The notes beneath the pieces are model-generated. The model was not told the DNA's origin. It did not search any database and saw only the letters and a program-made list of their open reading frames with translations. A DNA stretch of 64,000 nt from Sphingomonas psychrolutea. Its GTDB lineage: Bacteria > Pseudomonadota > Alphaproteobacteria > Sphingomonadales > Sphingomonadaceae. The stretch spans positions 41,762 to 105,761 of the forward strand of contig NZ_BMDW01000012.1 of NCBI RefSeq assembly GCF_014636175.1, given 5' to 3'. The position numbers and the translations under genes were made by a program. This document shows, piece by piece, positions 16,522-29,277 of the stretch; position 1 is the first letter of the stretch; every line of letters begins with the position of its first letter.

Positions 16522-17270
16522 TCGGGATAGGTCGGGGCCCAGCCGAGCACGCGCTTGGCCTTGCCGTTCGCGACGCGACGGTTCTCGGCATAAAATCCGC
16601 GCGCCATCGCCGATAGCGACTCGATCGGAACGAAGGGCGGCGACGCTACGCCAAGCAGGCGCGCAGCGAAGTCGATCACATCGTTCTGACTCACGGGGCA
16701 ATCGTCCGAGAGGTTGTAGGCTCCGGGCGGCGCGGAGAACCCGGCGATCACGCCGGCCACGATATCCTCGACATGAACCCGGCTGAACACTTGCCCCGGC
16801 GACTCGACGCAGTGCGCGCTGCCGCTAGCGACTCGTTCGAGTGGGGAACGGGCTGGGCCGTAAATGCCGGGCAAGCGAAACACATGCGCACCCGCCGCCA
16901 GCCACGCCGCATCGGCCTCGGCGCGCGCACTGCGACGGCCTGTGCCGGTCGGCGCGGTCTCATCGACCCATGCCCCGCCCGCATCGCCATAAACACCGGT
17001 CGAGGACAGATAGCCGCGCCACGCAGGGGTGTTCGCGAGGAGCGCGCCATAAACGGCGAGCACCGGGTCGCTGTCGTCGGCTGGCGGCACTGATGACAGG
17101 ATATGCGTCGCCGCCGCAATCTCCGATGCCACCGCGGCGGGATCGCCGAACCTGATCGTCCCGTCCCGCCCGCCGCGCGACGTGCCGACGACGTGCCAAC
17201 CCTCGCCGCGCAACCGCCCCGCCAGCGCTTGCGCGGTATAGCCCAGCCCGAAGATCAGCAGCCGCCCCAT
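16431..17270 (-). CDS. NAD-dependent epimerase/dehydratase (extended SDR)
   Basis: A 279-residue short-chain dehydrogenase relative. The Rossmann motif is present but atypical (LLIFGLGYTAQALAGRL). The active-site region reads LSSTGVYGDAGGAWVDE, with Tyr107 followed by a non-canonical context: the usual YxxxK Lys is not evident. The tail (about 30 residues, Ser/Pro/Ala rich) is encoded antisense to the transporter gene and may be a run-on past an older stop. ATG at 17270 lies 4 bases after the peptidase stop, so it is the second gene of a two-gene operon. Relatives are annotated YeeZ-like; substrate unknown. Confidence 0.8.
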   Translation of the reverse strand: MGRLLIFGLGYTAQALAGRLRGEGWHVVGTSRGGRDGTIRFGDPAAVASEIAAATHILSSVPPADDSDPVLAVYGALLANTPAWRGYLSSTGVYGDAGGAWVDETAPTGTGRRSARAEADAAWLAAGAHVFRLPGIYGPARSPLERVASGSAHCVESPGQVFSRVHVEDIVAGVIAGFSAPPGAYNLSDDCPVSQNDVIDFAARLLGVASPPFVPIESLSAMARGFYAENRRVANGKAKRVLGWAPTYPDYRAGLRALSAMTSPPSTSAAPPAASHVQT

Positions 17271-17274
17271 CGCG

Positions 17275-18891
17275 CTATTTCGCGCCATAGCCGTGGTAGA
17301 GCAGACCGAAGAAGTCGCCCTTGTTCCAGCGCGGTCGCGCATCGCCATCGGCGATTTCGCGCGCGATCGCGTAATTGGCGTCGATGAAGCGGATGCCCTG
17401 TGCCCAGTCGATCGGCTGCGCCACATCATCGGCTGGCTGGTGATAGCGCGTCTTGAAGAATTCGGCGGTGGCGGCCTTGCCCGGCCCCTTTTGCCCCGGC
17501 CACAGGAACACCGATGGCACGCCCTGCTGGACGAAACGATAATGGTCGGAGCGCACGAAAATGCCTTGGCCCGGGTCGGGATCGGGCGACATCGTCACGC
17601 CGAGCGTGCCGACCGCCTTCGCCACGATCGGCCCGAGCGTCGAGCGGTCGGCACCGAACACCGTCATATCCTCAAACGGATAGGTCAGGATCGGCATATC
17701 GAGATTGACGTCGGCGACGATCCGCTCGATCGGCACGGTCGGGTGCTTGGCGAAATAGTCCGATCCGACCAGCCCCTTTTCCTCCGCGGTCACCGCGAGG
17801 AATAGGATCGTGCGGCGCGGCGCCTTGCCAGTCGCGCGGAAACGCTTGGCTTCCTCGATCAGCGACGCGATGCCAACGGCATTGTCCTCTGCGCCATTAT
17901 AGATCGTGTCCCCCTTCGCATCGGCGCGCCCGACACCGAGATGATCGAGATGCGCCGAGAGCACGACAACCTCCTTCGACAGCTTGGGGTCGCTGCCGGG
18001 GATCATCCCGGCGACGTTGGCGCTGCTGGCGGGTTCGAACACGGTCTTCAGCGCGACCGCGGCATTGACCGGCAGCGCCTCCGCCGCGAACACCGTCTTG
18101 CTGTCGGCGACGCGCGCGGCGATCGCGCTCCACGGCGTCTTTGCGCCCGCGAAGAGCTTGGCCGCGCCGGTCGCGCTGAACGTCGCGAGGATCGGCACGC
18201 CAGACGCATCGCCGGTCCCGTCGGGCCGCGCCCAACTCGTGCGGGGTCGGTCATAATTGACGCCGCCGCCCGGCAGGGGCGCACGCGTCAGCACGATTGC
18301 GCCGACCGCGCCCTGCGCCGCCGCGATCGTCGCTTTGGTCGTCGCGCTCTGGAAATGCGCGCGCTCCTCGCTTTGGAAATCGAGCGGCGCGCCGCCGAAG
18401 AACGCGACAATCTTGCCGCGCACGTCGACCCCGGCATAATCGTCGCGGCCGTAGTGCGGCGCGACCAGGCCATAGCCAACGAACACCACCGGCGCATCGA
18501 TCACGGTCCGCGCCGCGCCGGCGACCGTGCCCGGCACATAATCCTCGCCGAAGATCAGCGGCGTGGGGGCCTCCCCCTTGCGCGTCAGCACGACATCGCC
18601 TTTGTCGCCGGCGCGATAGGTCACAAGCGGCACCTTCTGGAGATAGCTGCCCGGATCCCCCGCCGGCTCCAGCCCGGCGGCGAAGAATTGCGCAGCGACA
18701 TATTCGGCAGCAATGCGATATTCGGCGCTACCCGCCTCCCGCCCGCGCAATACATCGGAGGCGAGAAACAGGACATGTGCCTTCATCGCCGCCTGATCGT
18801 CGGGGAGCGCAACATCCCCCGCCCGGTCCTGCGCCATTGCCGATCCTGCCAGGGCAATCGCCGCGAGTCCTGCCATCCAGCGCTTCATCAT
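17275..18891 (-). CDS. M28 family zinc aminopeptidase with PA domain
   Basis: A 538-residue secreted metallopeptidase with a signal peptide ending GSAMAQ. A PA insertion (about 130-290, VVFVGYGLVAPHYGRDDYAG) precedes the M28 catalytic core. The co-catalytic zinc ligands are in order: His in SAHLDHLG, Asp in GAEDNAVG, catalytic and ligand Glu in VTAEEKGLVG, Asp in NLDMP and His in RYHQPADD. The likely function is trimming of N-terminal residues from peptides in the periplasm. ATG at 18891 follows GGTGAGGA. It is divergent from pepN, another aminopeptidase gene. Confidence 0.93.
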   Translation of the reverse strand: MMKRWMAGLAAIALAGSAMAQDRAGDVALPDDQAAMKAHVLFLASDVLRGREAGSAEYRIAAEYVAAQFFAAGLEPAGDPGSYLQKVPLVTYRAGDKGDVVLTRKGEAPTPLIFGEDYVPGTVAGAARTVIDAPVVFVGYGLVAPHYGRDDYAGVDVRGKIVAFFGGAPLDFQSEERAHFQSATTKATIAAAQGAVGAIVLTRAPLPGGGVNYDRPRTSWARPDGTGDASGVPILATFSATGAAKLFAGAKTPWSAIAARVADSKTVFAAEALPVNAAVALKTVFEPASSANVAGMIPGSDPKLSKEVVVLSAHLDHLGVGRADAKGDTIYNGAEDNAVGIASLIEEAKRFRATGKAPRRTILFLAVTAEEKGLVGSDYFAKHPTVPIERIVADVNLDMPILTYPFEDMTVFGADRSTLGPIVAKAVGTLGVTMSPDPDPGQGIFVRSDHYRFVQQGVPSVFLWPGQKGPGKAATAEFFKTRYHQPADDVAQPIDWAQGIRFIDANYAIAREIADGDARPRWNKGDFFGLLYHGYGAK

Positions 18892-18993
18892 CGTCCTCAC
18901 CTTCGTGTGGTGGCGGGGTATCACAGTGCCGTCGCCACGCAAGTACGGCGATTTCGGTGGCGAGCGCCGCCTGCGCATCCTACATCGACGTTA

Positions 18994-21594
18994 ATGCTCG
19001 ATATCCAGACCAGCCTCGCCCAGCCGCACGTCACCCGCCGCGCGGATTATACCCCGCCGGACTGGCAAGTACCCGACATCGCGCTCAATTTCGACCTGGA
19101 CCCGGCCGCGACTCGCATCACCGCGACGCTGCATGTCCAGCGCAGCGGCGTGCACGATCGTCCGTTGCGGCTCGACGGCGCAGGGCAGACCTTGCTCTCG
19201 GTGTCGGTCGATGGAACGCCGGTCAACGATTGGGTGATCGAAGGCGGCGCGCTCATCCTGCCGCTGAGCGGTTCGGCGCATGTGATCGAAACCACGGTCG
19301 AGATCGCGCCCGAACGCAATACGCAATTGATGGGCCTGTACGCATCGGGTGGCAATCTGTGCACACAGTGCGAAGCCGAAGGCTTCCGCCGCATCACCTT
19401 CTTCCCTGATCGCCCCGATGTGCTGAGCCGCTATCAAGTGCGGATGAGCGCGGACAAACAGCGCTATCCCGTGTTGCTCGCCAATGGCGATCCGATCGCG
19501 TCGGGCGATCTCGACGATGGAAGGCATTGGGCCGAATGGCACGATCCCTTCCCCAAGCCCTGCTATCTCTTCGCGCTCGTCGCCGGCGACCTGGCGGTCA
19601 ATCGCGGGAGTTTCATCACCATGTCCGGACGCGAGGTCGCGCTCGGCATCTGGGTGCGTGCCACCGACCTGGAGCGCACGCATCATGCGCTCGACGCGCT
19701 CAAGACCGCGATGGCGTGGGACGAGCGCGTCTATGGCCGCGAATATGATCTGGATGTGTTCAACATCGTCGCTGTCGACGATTTCAACTTCGGCGCGATG
19801 GAGAATAAGGGCCTCAACGTCTTCAATTCGCGCTACATCCTCGCCGATCCCGACACCGCGACCGATTACGATTATGACGCGATCGCGGCAGTCGTCGCGC
19901 ATGAATATTTCCACAATTGGTCGGGCAATCGGGTGACGTGCCGCGACTGGTTCCAGCTGTCGCTGAAAGAGGGCTTCACCGTCTATCGCGACCAGTGTTT
20001 CTCCGCCGACCAGGGCTCGGCCGCGGTCAAGCGGATCGAGGATGTGCGCGGGCTTCGCGCGGCGCAGTTCCCCGAGGATGCCGGCCCGCTCGCGCACCCG
20101 ATCCGGCCCGACGCCTATCAGGAAATCTCGAACTTCTACACCGCCACGATCTACAATAAGGGTGCCGAGATCATCCGGATGCTCGCGACGATTCTGGGCG
20201 CAACGGCGTTCCGCACCGGGACCGATTTATATTTCGACCGCTTCGACGGGACGGCGGCGACGTGCGAGGATTTCGTCGCATCGCTGGAGGAGGCAAGCGG
20301 CACCGACCTGACGCAATTCCGCCGCTGGTATGGGCAAGCCGGAACGCCGCGCGTGACGGCATCGCTGCTGCACCACGAAGGATCGGGCCGTGCCGAACTG
20401 GTGCTGGCGCAACGCACTCCGCCGACGCCGGGACAGGACAGCAAGACGCCCGTCGTGCTGCCACTGCGCGTGAAGCTGTTCGGCGCGCAAACCGCCGGCA
20501 CCGTCGCGCCCGAGCACGTGATCCTGCTGAGCGACGCCGAACAGCGGATCGTGTTCGAAGGCGTCACCGAACGGCCGATCCTGTCGATCAATCGCGGGTT
20601 TTCGGCACCAGCGATCATCGAGACCGACCGCAGCGCGGCCGACCTCGCTTTCCTCGGCGCGCATGACGATGATCCGTTCGCGCGCTACGAGGCATTGCAG
20701 CAATTGATGCTCGATACGCTGGTGGCGGCGGCCGGCGGCAATCAGGCCGACCATGCCGCGGTCATCGCCGCCGTCGCGGGTACGATCGGCGATGCCAAGC
20801 TCGACCGCGCCTTCGCCGCCGAAGCGGTATTGCTCCCGTCTGAAAGCTTCATCGGCGATCAAATGGCGGTGGTCGATCCCGAGGCGATCTTCCGCGTGCG
20901 CGAGGCGCTGCGGCGCGACATCGGGCGGGCGCTTACCAGCGAATGGTGCGCCGCCTATGATGCAGCGCAAGCGATCGGCGGCTATGTCTATTCGCCCGAG
21001 GCCAAGGGATTGCGGCGGATGCGCGCGGTCGCGCTTGGTTATATCGCCGCATCGGGCGCGGCGGATTCGGGCGACCTCGCCTTTGCGCAGTTCGAGGCGG
21101 CGGATAACATGACCGACCGGCTGAGCGCGCTGACGACGTTGGTCGCAGGCGATGCCGCGCAGCGCACCCCCGCGCTCGACATCTTCTACAATCGCTACAG
21201 CGACAATGCGCTGGTGCTCGACAAATGGTTCTCGGTGCAAGCGATGGCGCCGCGCGACGATACCGGTGACGTGGTGCGCGAGCTACTGCGACATCAGGAC
21301 TTTACATTGTCCAACCCAAATCGCGCCCGTGCGCTGATCGGGGCATTCGGGGTCAACCAGCGGGCGTTCAATGTTACCGACGGATCGGGCTACCGCTTCC
21401 TCGCCGATCAGTTGATCGCGCTTGATACGCTCAATCCCCAGACGGCCGCAAAGCTGATCCCGCCACTCGGCCGCTGGGGGCGCTTCGACGCCGCGCGCGG
21501 CGCGCTGATGCGCGCCGAGCTGGAGCGGATCGTCAAGGTTCCGGGATTGTCGAAGGATATGTTCGAACAGGCCTCGCGCAGCCTGGAGGGATGA
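18994..21594 (+). CDS. pepN: Aminopeptidase N (M1 family)
   Basis: An 866-residue cytoplasmic zinc aminopeptidase of broad specificity. It shows the substrate-binding GAMEN motif (267-271) and HEYFH-x18-E (His303, Glu304, His307, Glu326). The domain order is beta-saddle, thermolysin-like core, Ig-like domain and a C-terminal helical cap, as in E. coli PepN (about 870 residues). The chosen start gives MLDIQTSLAQ. Open frame continues far upstream but overlaps the M28 gene on the other strand and is not coding. Confidence 0.96.
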   Translation: MLDIQTSLAQPHVTRRADYTPPDWQVPDIALNFDLDPAATRITATLHVQRSGVHDRPLRLDGAGQTLLSVSVDGTPVNDWVIEGGALILPLSGSAHVIETTVEIAPERNTQLMGLYASGGNLCTQCEAEGFRRITFFPDRPDVLSRYQVRMSADKQRYPVLLANGDPIASGDLDDGRHWAEWHDPFPKPCYLFALVAGDLAVNRGSFITMSGREVALGIWVRATDLERTHHALDALKTAMAWDERVYGREYDLDVFNIVAVDDFNFGAMENKGLNVFNSRYILADPDTATDYDYDAIAAVVAHEYFHNWSGNRVTCRDWFQLSLKEGFTVYRDQCFSADQGSAAVKRIEDVRGLRAAQFPEDAGPLAHPIRPDAYQEISNFYTATIYNKGAEIIRMLATILGATAFRTGTDLYFDRFDGTAATCEDFVASLEEASGTDLTQFRRWYGQAGTPRVTASLLHHEGSGRAELVLAQRTPPTPGQDSKTPVVLPLRVKLFGAQTAGTVAPEHVILLSDAEQRIVFEGVTERPILSINRGFSAPAIIETDRSAADLAFLGAHDDDPFARYEALQQLMLDTLVAAAGGNQADHAAVIAAVAGTIGDAKLDRAFAAEAVLLPSESFIGDQMAVVDPEAIFRVREALRRDIGRALTSEWCAAYDAAQAIGGYVYSPEAKGLRRMRAVALGYIAASGAADSGDLAFAQFEAADNMTDRLSALTTLVAGDAAQRTPALDIFYNRYSDNALVLDKWFSVQAMAPRDDTGDVVRELLRHQDFTLSNPNRARALIGAFGVNQRAFNVTDGSGYRFLADQLIALDTLNPQTAAKLIPPLGRWGRFDAARGALMRAELERIVKVPGLSKDMFEQASRSLEG

Positions 21595-21597
21595 GGC

Positions 21598-21735
21598 TTA
21601 GCGGTTTGCAGCGACCGGACTGGTAGCCGACGCACGCGCAGAGTCCGCCGGTTGGAACGTGACGAGCGCGATTGCGCCCAGCGCGAAGCCACCGAAGAAC
21701 TGCCACAGGAAACCCGACTTCAATACGCTACGCAT
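21598..21735 (-). CDS. Small single-pass membrane protein, hypothetical
   Basis: 45 residues: a short basic N terminus, one hydrophobic helix (FLWQFFGGFALGAIALVTF) and a small polar tail. AAAGGG precedes the ATG at 21735 at workable spacing. It sits tail-to-tail with pepN, three bases from its stop. It resembles nothing I can name; its length and single helix suggest a membrane micropeptide, but it may be non-coding. Confidence 0.5.
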   Translation of the reverse strand: MRSVLKSGFLWQFFGGFALGAIALVTFQPADSARASATSPVAANR

Positions 21736-21854
21736 CACGATGCCCTTTCGCGTCGGCACCGGACCGATCGCTGCAACGCAGCAAATCGGGTCCCGGCGAT
21801 CGTTTCGCAAGAGACATTCTGGCAACCATCCGTTACCAAAATGCCTCCTTCAGG

Positions 21855-24909
<3,055 letters not shown>

Positions 24910-24991
24910 CGTGTCAGCCCGTCAGATGCCCCGCGAAGGCCCCGTCCGGCAACCCTTGGTTTTCGCGTAGACCCACCGTATCTGCAGAAAG

Positions 24992-25666
24992 ATGAACGCT
25001 CAGCCCCCGCCTTTGCCCCCTTTGCGCGCCGCGATGATCCCGGTCACGCCGCTGCAACAGAATTGCACCTTGTTGTGGTGCACCGCCACCATGCGTGGGG
25101 CGTTCGTCGATCCCGGCGGCGATTTGCCCAAACTGATCGCCGCCGCGGCGCAGCACAAGGTCACGATCGAGAAGATCATCCTCACCCATGGGCATATCGA
25201 CCATTGTGGCGAGGCGAAGCCGCTGGCCGATCAGCTCGGCGTGCCGATCGAAGGGCCGCATGAGGAAGATCGCTTCCTCACCACGACCCTGTCCGAAAGC
25301 GGCGCGCAATACGGGATTGCCGGCGTGAATTTCGAGCCCGACCGCTGGCTGGTCGAAGGCGACACGGTGACCATCGGGGATCTGGTGCTCCAGGTCTATG
25401 AAACCCCCGGCCACACGCCCGGGCATGTGGTTTTCCACCATGCGCTGTCGAAACTGGCACTGGTCGGTGATGTGCTGTTCGCCGGATCGGTTGGGCGCAC
25501 CGATTTTCCGCGCGGGAATCATCCGCAATTGCTCGCCTCGATCGTCGCCAAGCTCTGGCCGCTCGGCGACGACACGACGTTCATCCCCGGACACGGCCCG
25601 GCGAGTACGTTTGCGCATGAACGGCGTACCAACATGTTCGTCAGCGACGCCGCCTTGGCGGCTTAG
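24992..25666 (+). CDS. MBL-fold metallo-hydrolase (glyoxalase II-like, YcbL type)
   Basis: 224 residues with the metallo-beta-lactamase signature THGHIDHCG (His66, His68, Asp70, His71). Further ligands are His in TPGHTPGHVVF, Asp in VLVGDVLFAGSVGR and His in FIPGHGP. YcbL-type enzymes hydrolyse S-lactoylglutathione or other thioesters using two metal ions. Its stop codon overlaps the stop of the convergent MAPEG gene on the other strand (25663-25666). Confidence 0.92.
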   Translation: MNAQPPPLPPLRAAMIPVTPLQQNCTLLWCTATMRGAFVDPGGDLPKLIAAAAQHKVTIEKIILTHGHIDHCGEAKPLADQLGVPIEGPHEEDRFLTTTLSESGAQYGIAGVNFEPDRWLVEGDTVTIGDLVLQVYETPGHTPGHVVFHHALSKLALVGDVLFAGSVGRTDFPRGNHPQLLASIVAKLWPLGDDTTFIPGHGPASTFAHERRTNMFVSDAALAA

Positions 25667-26100
25667 CCGGCCGGCATCGCGCTGACCGCGGGAGTCCCGG
25701 TGGCGCCGTGCGGCAGGAACGGCAACGTCACCGCATAGCCGCCGAGGCCGAGCAGCAGCACGAAGGTCAGCAGCGTGCCGATCATGCGCCCGGCCGGCAG
25801 GCCATCCATGCCGAGCGGATGCGCGATGCGCGCGACCAGAAAGAGCGCGCTCGCCACCCAGAGCCACAGCGACGTGCCGGTGCTGAATTCGAGCAGGCCG
25901 ATTAAAATGATGATGAACGGTGCATATTCGACGAAATTGGCGTGCGCGCGCATCCGGCGAATCAGCATCTCGTTGCCGCCGTCGCCGATGCTGACCTTGG
26001 CCTTGGTACGCACCGCGCCAGTGCGCAGCGCCAGCCACAAATTGAGGATCGCCGCGGCCCCGGCCGTCATTAATGTGATCGGCAGTATGATTGAACCCAC
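25663..26100 (-). CDS. MAPEG family membrane protein
   Basis: 145 residues with four hydrophobic helices. The family signature RMRAHANFVEYAPFIIIL is unmistakable, and ARIAHPLGMDGLPAGR follows. Eukaryotic MAPEG proteins conjugate glutathione or make leukotrienes; bacterial ones are little studied but are inner-membrane proteins linked to glutathione. The start is taken as GTG at 26100, preceded by GGGGAG; the nearby ATG is out of frame. Neighbourhood with a glyoxalase-like hydrolase is consistent with glutathione chemistry (inference). Confidence 0.9.
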   Translation of the reverse strand: MGSIILPITLMTAGAAAILNLWLALRTGAVRTKAKVSIGDGGNEMLIRRMRAHANFVEYAPFIIILIGLLEFSTGTSLWLWVASALFLVARIAHPLGMDGLPAGRMIGTLLTFVLLLGLGGYAVTLPFLPHGATGTPAVSAMPAG

Positions 26101-26153
26101 AGCATTTCTCCCCTTTGCGCGATGATGGCTGCCTTGGCACCGTGCGCGCGCGC

Positions 26154-26181
26154 TTGCAACGGCGGGCAGAATCGCTATAGG
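26154..26181 (+). promoter_or_regulatory. Promoter for rpmF-plsX-fabH
   Basis: TTGCAA, a 16-base spacer and TATAGG. It would give a leader of roughly 110 bases before rpmF. It is the only good candidate between the MAPEG gene and rpmF. Confidence 0.5.
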
Positions 26182-26299
26182 CCCCCATCTTCGCGATATG
26201 TTTGGCCAACGTGCCGCTTGCGCGGCCGACGGCGTCGGTTGCGTGGCAGTCTGGTTCGGGCCTATCGCATCTGTCAGACAAGCATAAGGTTTCGCCGAA

Positions 26300-26479
26300 A
26301 TGGCCGTCCCCAAAAGAAAAACCACGCCGTCGAAGCGCGGCATGCGTCGCAGCCACGATTCGCTGACCGCCGCCTCGTTCCAGGAATGCCCGAATTGTGG
26401 CGAGCTGAAGCGTCCGCACAATCTGTGCGCGGCGTGCGGCCACTATAACGGTCGCGAAATCATTTCGGTCGAAGGCTGA
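26300..26479 (+). CDS. rpmF: 50S ribosomal protein L32
   Basis: A 59-residue ribosomal protein starting [20 protein letters not shown], with the zinc-ribbon cysteine pairs CPNC and CAAC. L32 sits on the large subunit near the peptidyl-transferase side. As in many bacteria it precedes plsX and fabH, coupling ribosome and membrane-lipid synthesis. The gene is complete; the stop is TGA at 26477. Confidence 0.96.
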   Translation: MAVPKRKTTPSKRGMRRSHDSLTAASFQECPNCGELKRPHNLCAACGHYNGREIISVEG

Positions 26480-26522
26480 GCCGGACCTCGCGAACGGTAC
26501 CGTGAACAGGGGAGCGGCCAGC

Positions 26523-27554
26523 GTGACGAACAGCTCCCGGATCGCGGTCGATGCGATGGGTGGCGACGAAGGGCTTGGCGTAATGCTGGCAGGGGTCGCC
26601 CGTGCTCGCCGCCGGTTCGAGGACATGCGCTTCATTCTGGTCGGCGACGAGACGGCGATTGCGGACGGCTTGAAGGCGCACCCCAATCTGAGCGCGCATT
26701 CCGAGATCGTCCATGCGCCCGAGGTGGTCGGTTCGAATGATAAACCGAGCCAGGCCATTCGCCGCGCCAAGACGACGTCGATGGGTATCGCGATCGACAT
26801 GGTGAAGCAGGGCCGTGCCGCCGCGTGCGTTTCCGGCGGCAACACCGGTGCGCTGATGGCGATGGCCAAGCTGTCGTTGCGGATGATCCCGGGGATCGAC
26901 CGACCGGCGCTCGCGGGCTTGATGCCAACGCTGGGCAAGAATGACACGGTCGTGCTCGATCTCGGCGCCAATACCGAATGCGACGCGCGCAACCTGATTC
27001 AGTTTGCGGTAATGGGGGCGGCCTATGCGCGCACCACGCTCGATCTTGCGCGTCCGCGGGTCGCCTTGCTCAACATCGGGAGCGAGGACCAAAAGGGGAC
27101 CGAGACGATCCGCGACGCCGCCAGCGCTTTGCGCGCAGCATCGCATTTGCCGCTCGATTTCACCGGGTTCATCGAAGGCGACAAGCTCTCCCGCGGCGAT
27201 GTCGACGTCATTGTCTGCGACGGCTTTTCGGGCAATATCGCGCTGAAGACTGCCGAGGGCACCGCGCGTTTCGTCGGCGATCTGCTCAAGCGTGCATTCC
27301 GCTCCTCGGTCCGTTCGAAGATCGGATTTCTGATCTCCAAGCCCGCGACCGAGTTGCTGCGCCATCATCTCGACCCCAACAACCATAATGGCGCGGTGTT
27401 TCTCGGCCTCAACGGTCTGGTCGTGAAAAGCCATGGCGGCGCGAACGAAGTCGGTGTCGCGACCGCGATCGCGGCTGCGGCAAAGATGGTGCGCGACGAT
27501 CTGACGCGGCGAATCGCACAGGACCTTGGCGATTTCGAAAAGAAGGCGGCATGA
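26523..27554 (+). CDS. plsX: Phosphate acyltransferase PlsX
   Basis: A 343-residue enzyme that converts acyl-ACP plus phosphate to acyl-phosphate, the first step of the PlsX/PlsY route to lysophosphatidate. It shows the family start [11 protein letters not shown], the [12 protein letters not shown] loop, [14 protein letters not shown] and [16 protein letters not shown] prefer GTG at 26523 because AGGGGAG lies upstream; a GTG at 26502 is the alternative. It overlaps fabH by ATGA. Confidence 0.95.
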   Translation: MTNSSRIAVDAMGGDEGLGVMLAGVARARRRFEDMRFILVGDETAIADGLKAHPNLSAHSEIVHAPEVVGSNDKPSQAIRRAKTTSMGIAIDMVKQGRAAACVSGGNTGALMAMAKLSLRMIPGIDRPALAGLMPTLGKNDTVVLDLGANTECDARNLIQFAVMGAAYARTTLDLARPRVALLNIGSEDQKGTETIRDAASALRAASHLPLDFTGFIEGDKLSRGDVDVIVCDGFSGNIALKTAEGTARFVGDLLKRAFRSSVRSKIGFLISKPATELLRHHLDPNNHNGAVFLGLNGLVVKSHGGANEVGVATAIAAAAKMVRDDLTRRIAQDLGDFEKKAA

Positions 27555-28519
27555 TGCGTTCAGTCATCATCGGAACCGGTTCGGCGCTCCCCGCACGACG
27601 CGTGTCGAATGCGGAACTGGCCGAAACCGTCGACACCTCCGACGAATGGATCGTCGAGCGCACTGGCATCCGCTTCCGCCACATTGCCGGCCCCGCTGAA
27701 ACGACGGCAACGCTCGCCGCCGATGCGTGCCGTGCGGCGCTCGAATCGGCCGGCCTGACGGCGGACGCGATCGACCTGATCGTGCTCGCCACCGCCACGC
27801 CCGACCAGACCTTTCCCGCCAGCGCCACCAAGGTGCAGGCGATGCTCGGGATCAACGATTGTGTCGCGTTCGACGTCGCCGCGGTATGTTCAGGCTTTCT
27901 CTACGCGCTGCAAGTGGCCGACAGCATGCTGCGCAGCGGTGCCGCGGGCCGCGCGCTGGTGATCGGCGCCGAGACCTTCAGCCGCATCCTCGATTGGGAG
28001 GACCGCACGACCTGCGTGCTGTTCGGTGACGGCGCGGGCGCGGTGGTGCTCGAGGCGCAGGAGGAGGCTGTTTCCGGCGGGCGCGGGATCCTCGCGATGC
28101 GGCTGCACGCCGATGGGCGCCACAATGACTTGCTCTATGTCGATGGCGGACCCTCGACCACCGGCACCGTCGGCAAGGTGCGGATGAAGGGGCGCGAAGT
28201 GTTTCGCCACGCCGTCGTCAATCTTGCCGCGGTGATGACCGAAACGCTCGCCGTGGCGGGGCTTGCGGCCGACGACGTCGACTGGGTCGTGCCGCATCAG
28301 GCCAATGCCCGAATTCTCGATGCGACCGCGCGCAAGCTCCACCTCGCCCCCGAAAAGGTGGTGGTGACGGTCGACCAGCACGCCAATACTTCGGCGGCAT
28401 CGGTGCCGCTCGCGCTCGATACCGCGGTCAAGGACGGACGGATCAAGCAGGGCGACCTGATCGTGCTGGAGGCGATGGGCGGTGGCTTCACTTGGGGTGC
28501 CGCAGTCGTCCGCTTGTGA
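27551..28519 (+). CDS. fabH: 3-oxoacyl-[ACP] synthase III (KASIII)
   Basis: A 322-residue initiating condensing enzyme of type II fatty-acid synthesis; it joins acetyl-CoA with malonyl-ACP. The Cys-His-Asn triad is present: Cys113 ([11 protein letters not shown]), His249 ([10 protein letters not shown]) and Asn279 ([13 protein letters not shown]). The C-terminal [13 protein letters not shown] is canonical. Four-base overlap with plsX implies translational coupling. Confidence 0.96.
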   Translation: MMRSVIIGTGSALPARRVSNAELAETVDTSDEWIVERTGIRFRHIAGPAETTATLAADACRAALESAGLTADAIDLIVLATATPDQTFPASATKVQAMLGINDCVAFDVAAVCSGFLYALQVADSMLRSGAAGRALVIGAETFSRILDWEDRTTCVLFGDGAGAVVLEAQEEAVSGGRGILAMRLHADGRHNDLLYVDGGPSTTGTVGKVRMKGREVFRHAVVNLAAVMTETLAVAGLAADDVDWVVPHQANARILDATARKLHLAPEKVVVTVDQHANTSAASVPLALDTAVKDGRIKQGDLIVLEAMGGGFTWGAAVVRL

Positions 28520-28609
28520 AACGCTTCATTTCGCTGTTGTAACTAAGCACTTTCAGGGAGCGGCTTCTGTGTGTTACGCACATTCCCTAAGTTTCGGGAA
28601 GGGTAACGG

Positions 28610-28909
28610 ATGGCACCTGCGGGCACTTTAACACGCGCCGATCTGGCTGAGGCATTGCATCATCAGATTGGTCTGTCGCGCGCCGATTCATCGAACCTGG
28701 TCGAACAGATTTTGGGTCATATGTGCGGTGCCCTTGCCAAGGGCGACAACGTCAAGATTTCAGGCTTCGGCACCTTCGTACTGCGCGACAAGGGCGAGCG
28801 CGTTGGGCGCAACCCCAAAACCGGCGTCGAGGTCCCGATCGCGCCGCGCCGCGTGCTGACCTTCCGCGCCAGCCAGATGATGCGCGACCGCATTGTCGAG
28901 GCCGATTGA
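28610..28909 (+). CDS. ihfA: Integration host factor subunit alpha
   Basis: A 99-residue DNA-bending nucleoid protein. The HU/IHF arm signature [20 protein letters not shown] identifies it, and [18 protein letters not shown] matches IhfA rather than HU. It would heterodimerise with IhfB, which is not in the window. It is followed without gap by a MerR-type regulator, a conserved alphaproteobacterial neighbourhood. Confidence 0.95.
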   Translation: MAPAGTLTRADLAEALHHQIGLSRADSSNLVEQILGHMCGALAKGDNVKISGFGTFVLRDKGERVGRNPKTGVEVPIAPRRVLTFRASQMMRDRIVEAD

Positions 28910-29277
28910 GCGACACTGGGGCGGTGTCGCCGGACGTGATCGACAAGGCGGAGCGCGCATACCGGACAATCGGTGAGCTTTCGCGCGAAACGGGCCTCGC
29001 GCAGCACATCCTGCGCTATTGGGAGACGCGATTCCCGCAACTGCGCCCGCTGCAACGCGCTGGAAACCGGCGGTATTACCGGCCCGAGGACGTGGCGTTG
29101 GTGCGCCGCATCGCCGCGCTGCTCGACCAGGACGGCTATACCATTCGCGGCGTGCAGCAAGCGCTTGCCGGCAAGCCGGGCGCCGCGCCTACGATGCCCG
29201 ATCGCGACACAAACAGCGCGATTCGCCGGGTGCGCGCGTCGCTCGCCGCGGCACTGAGCGAGGATGCCCGCGCCTAA
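28906..29277 (+). CDS. MerR family transcriptional regulator
   Basis: About 123 residues with an N-terminal winged helix: [20 protein letters not shown] then WETRFPQL and [20 protein letters not shown]. The short C-terminal part lacks the metal-binding cysteines of MerR, so the signal sensed is unknown. The start is uncertain: TTG at 28906 overlaps the ihfA stop and gives MSDTGAVSP (translational coupling), while a GTG at 28924 is the alternative. The 3' end overlaps the convergent prfC stop by four bases. Confidence 0.87.
   Translation: MSDTGAVSPDVIDKAERAYRTIGELSRETGLAQHILRYWETRFPQLRPLQRAGNRRYYRPEDVALVRRIAALLDQDGYTIRGVQQALAGKPGAAPTMPDRDTNSAIRRVRASLAAALSEDARA

Noticed and set aside
17941..18993. 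Open frame extending about 350 codons upstream of pepN in the same frame
   Set aside because: The extension is antisense to the M28 peptidase, is very rich in Arg/His, and PepN-family proteins begin near the chosen ATG.
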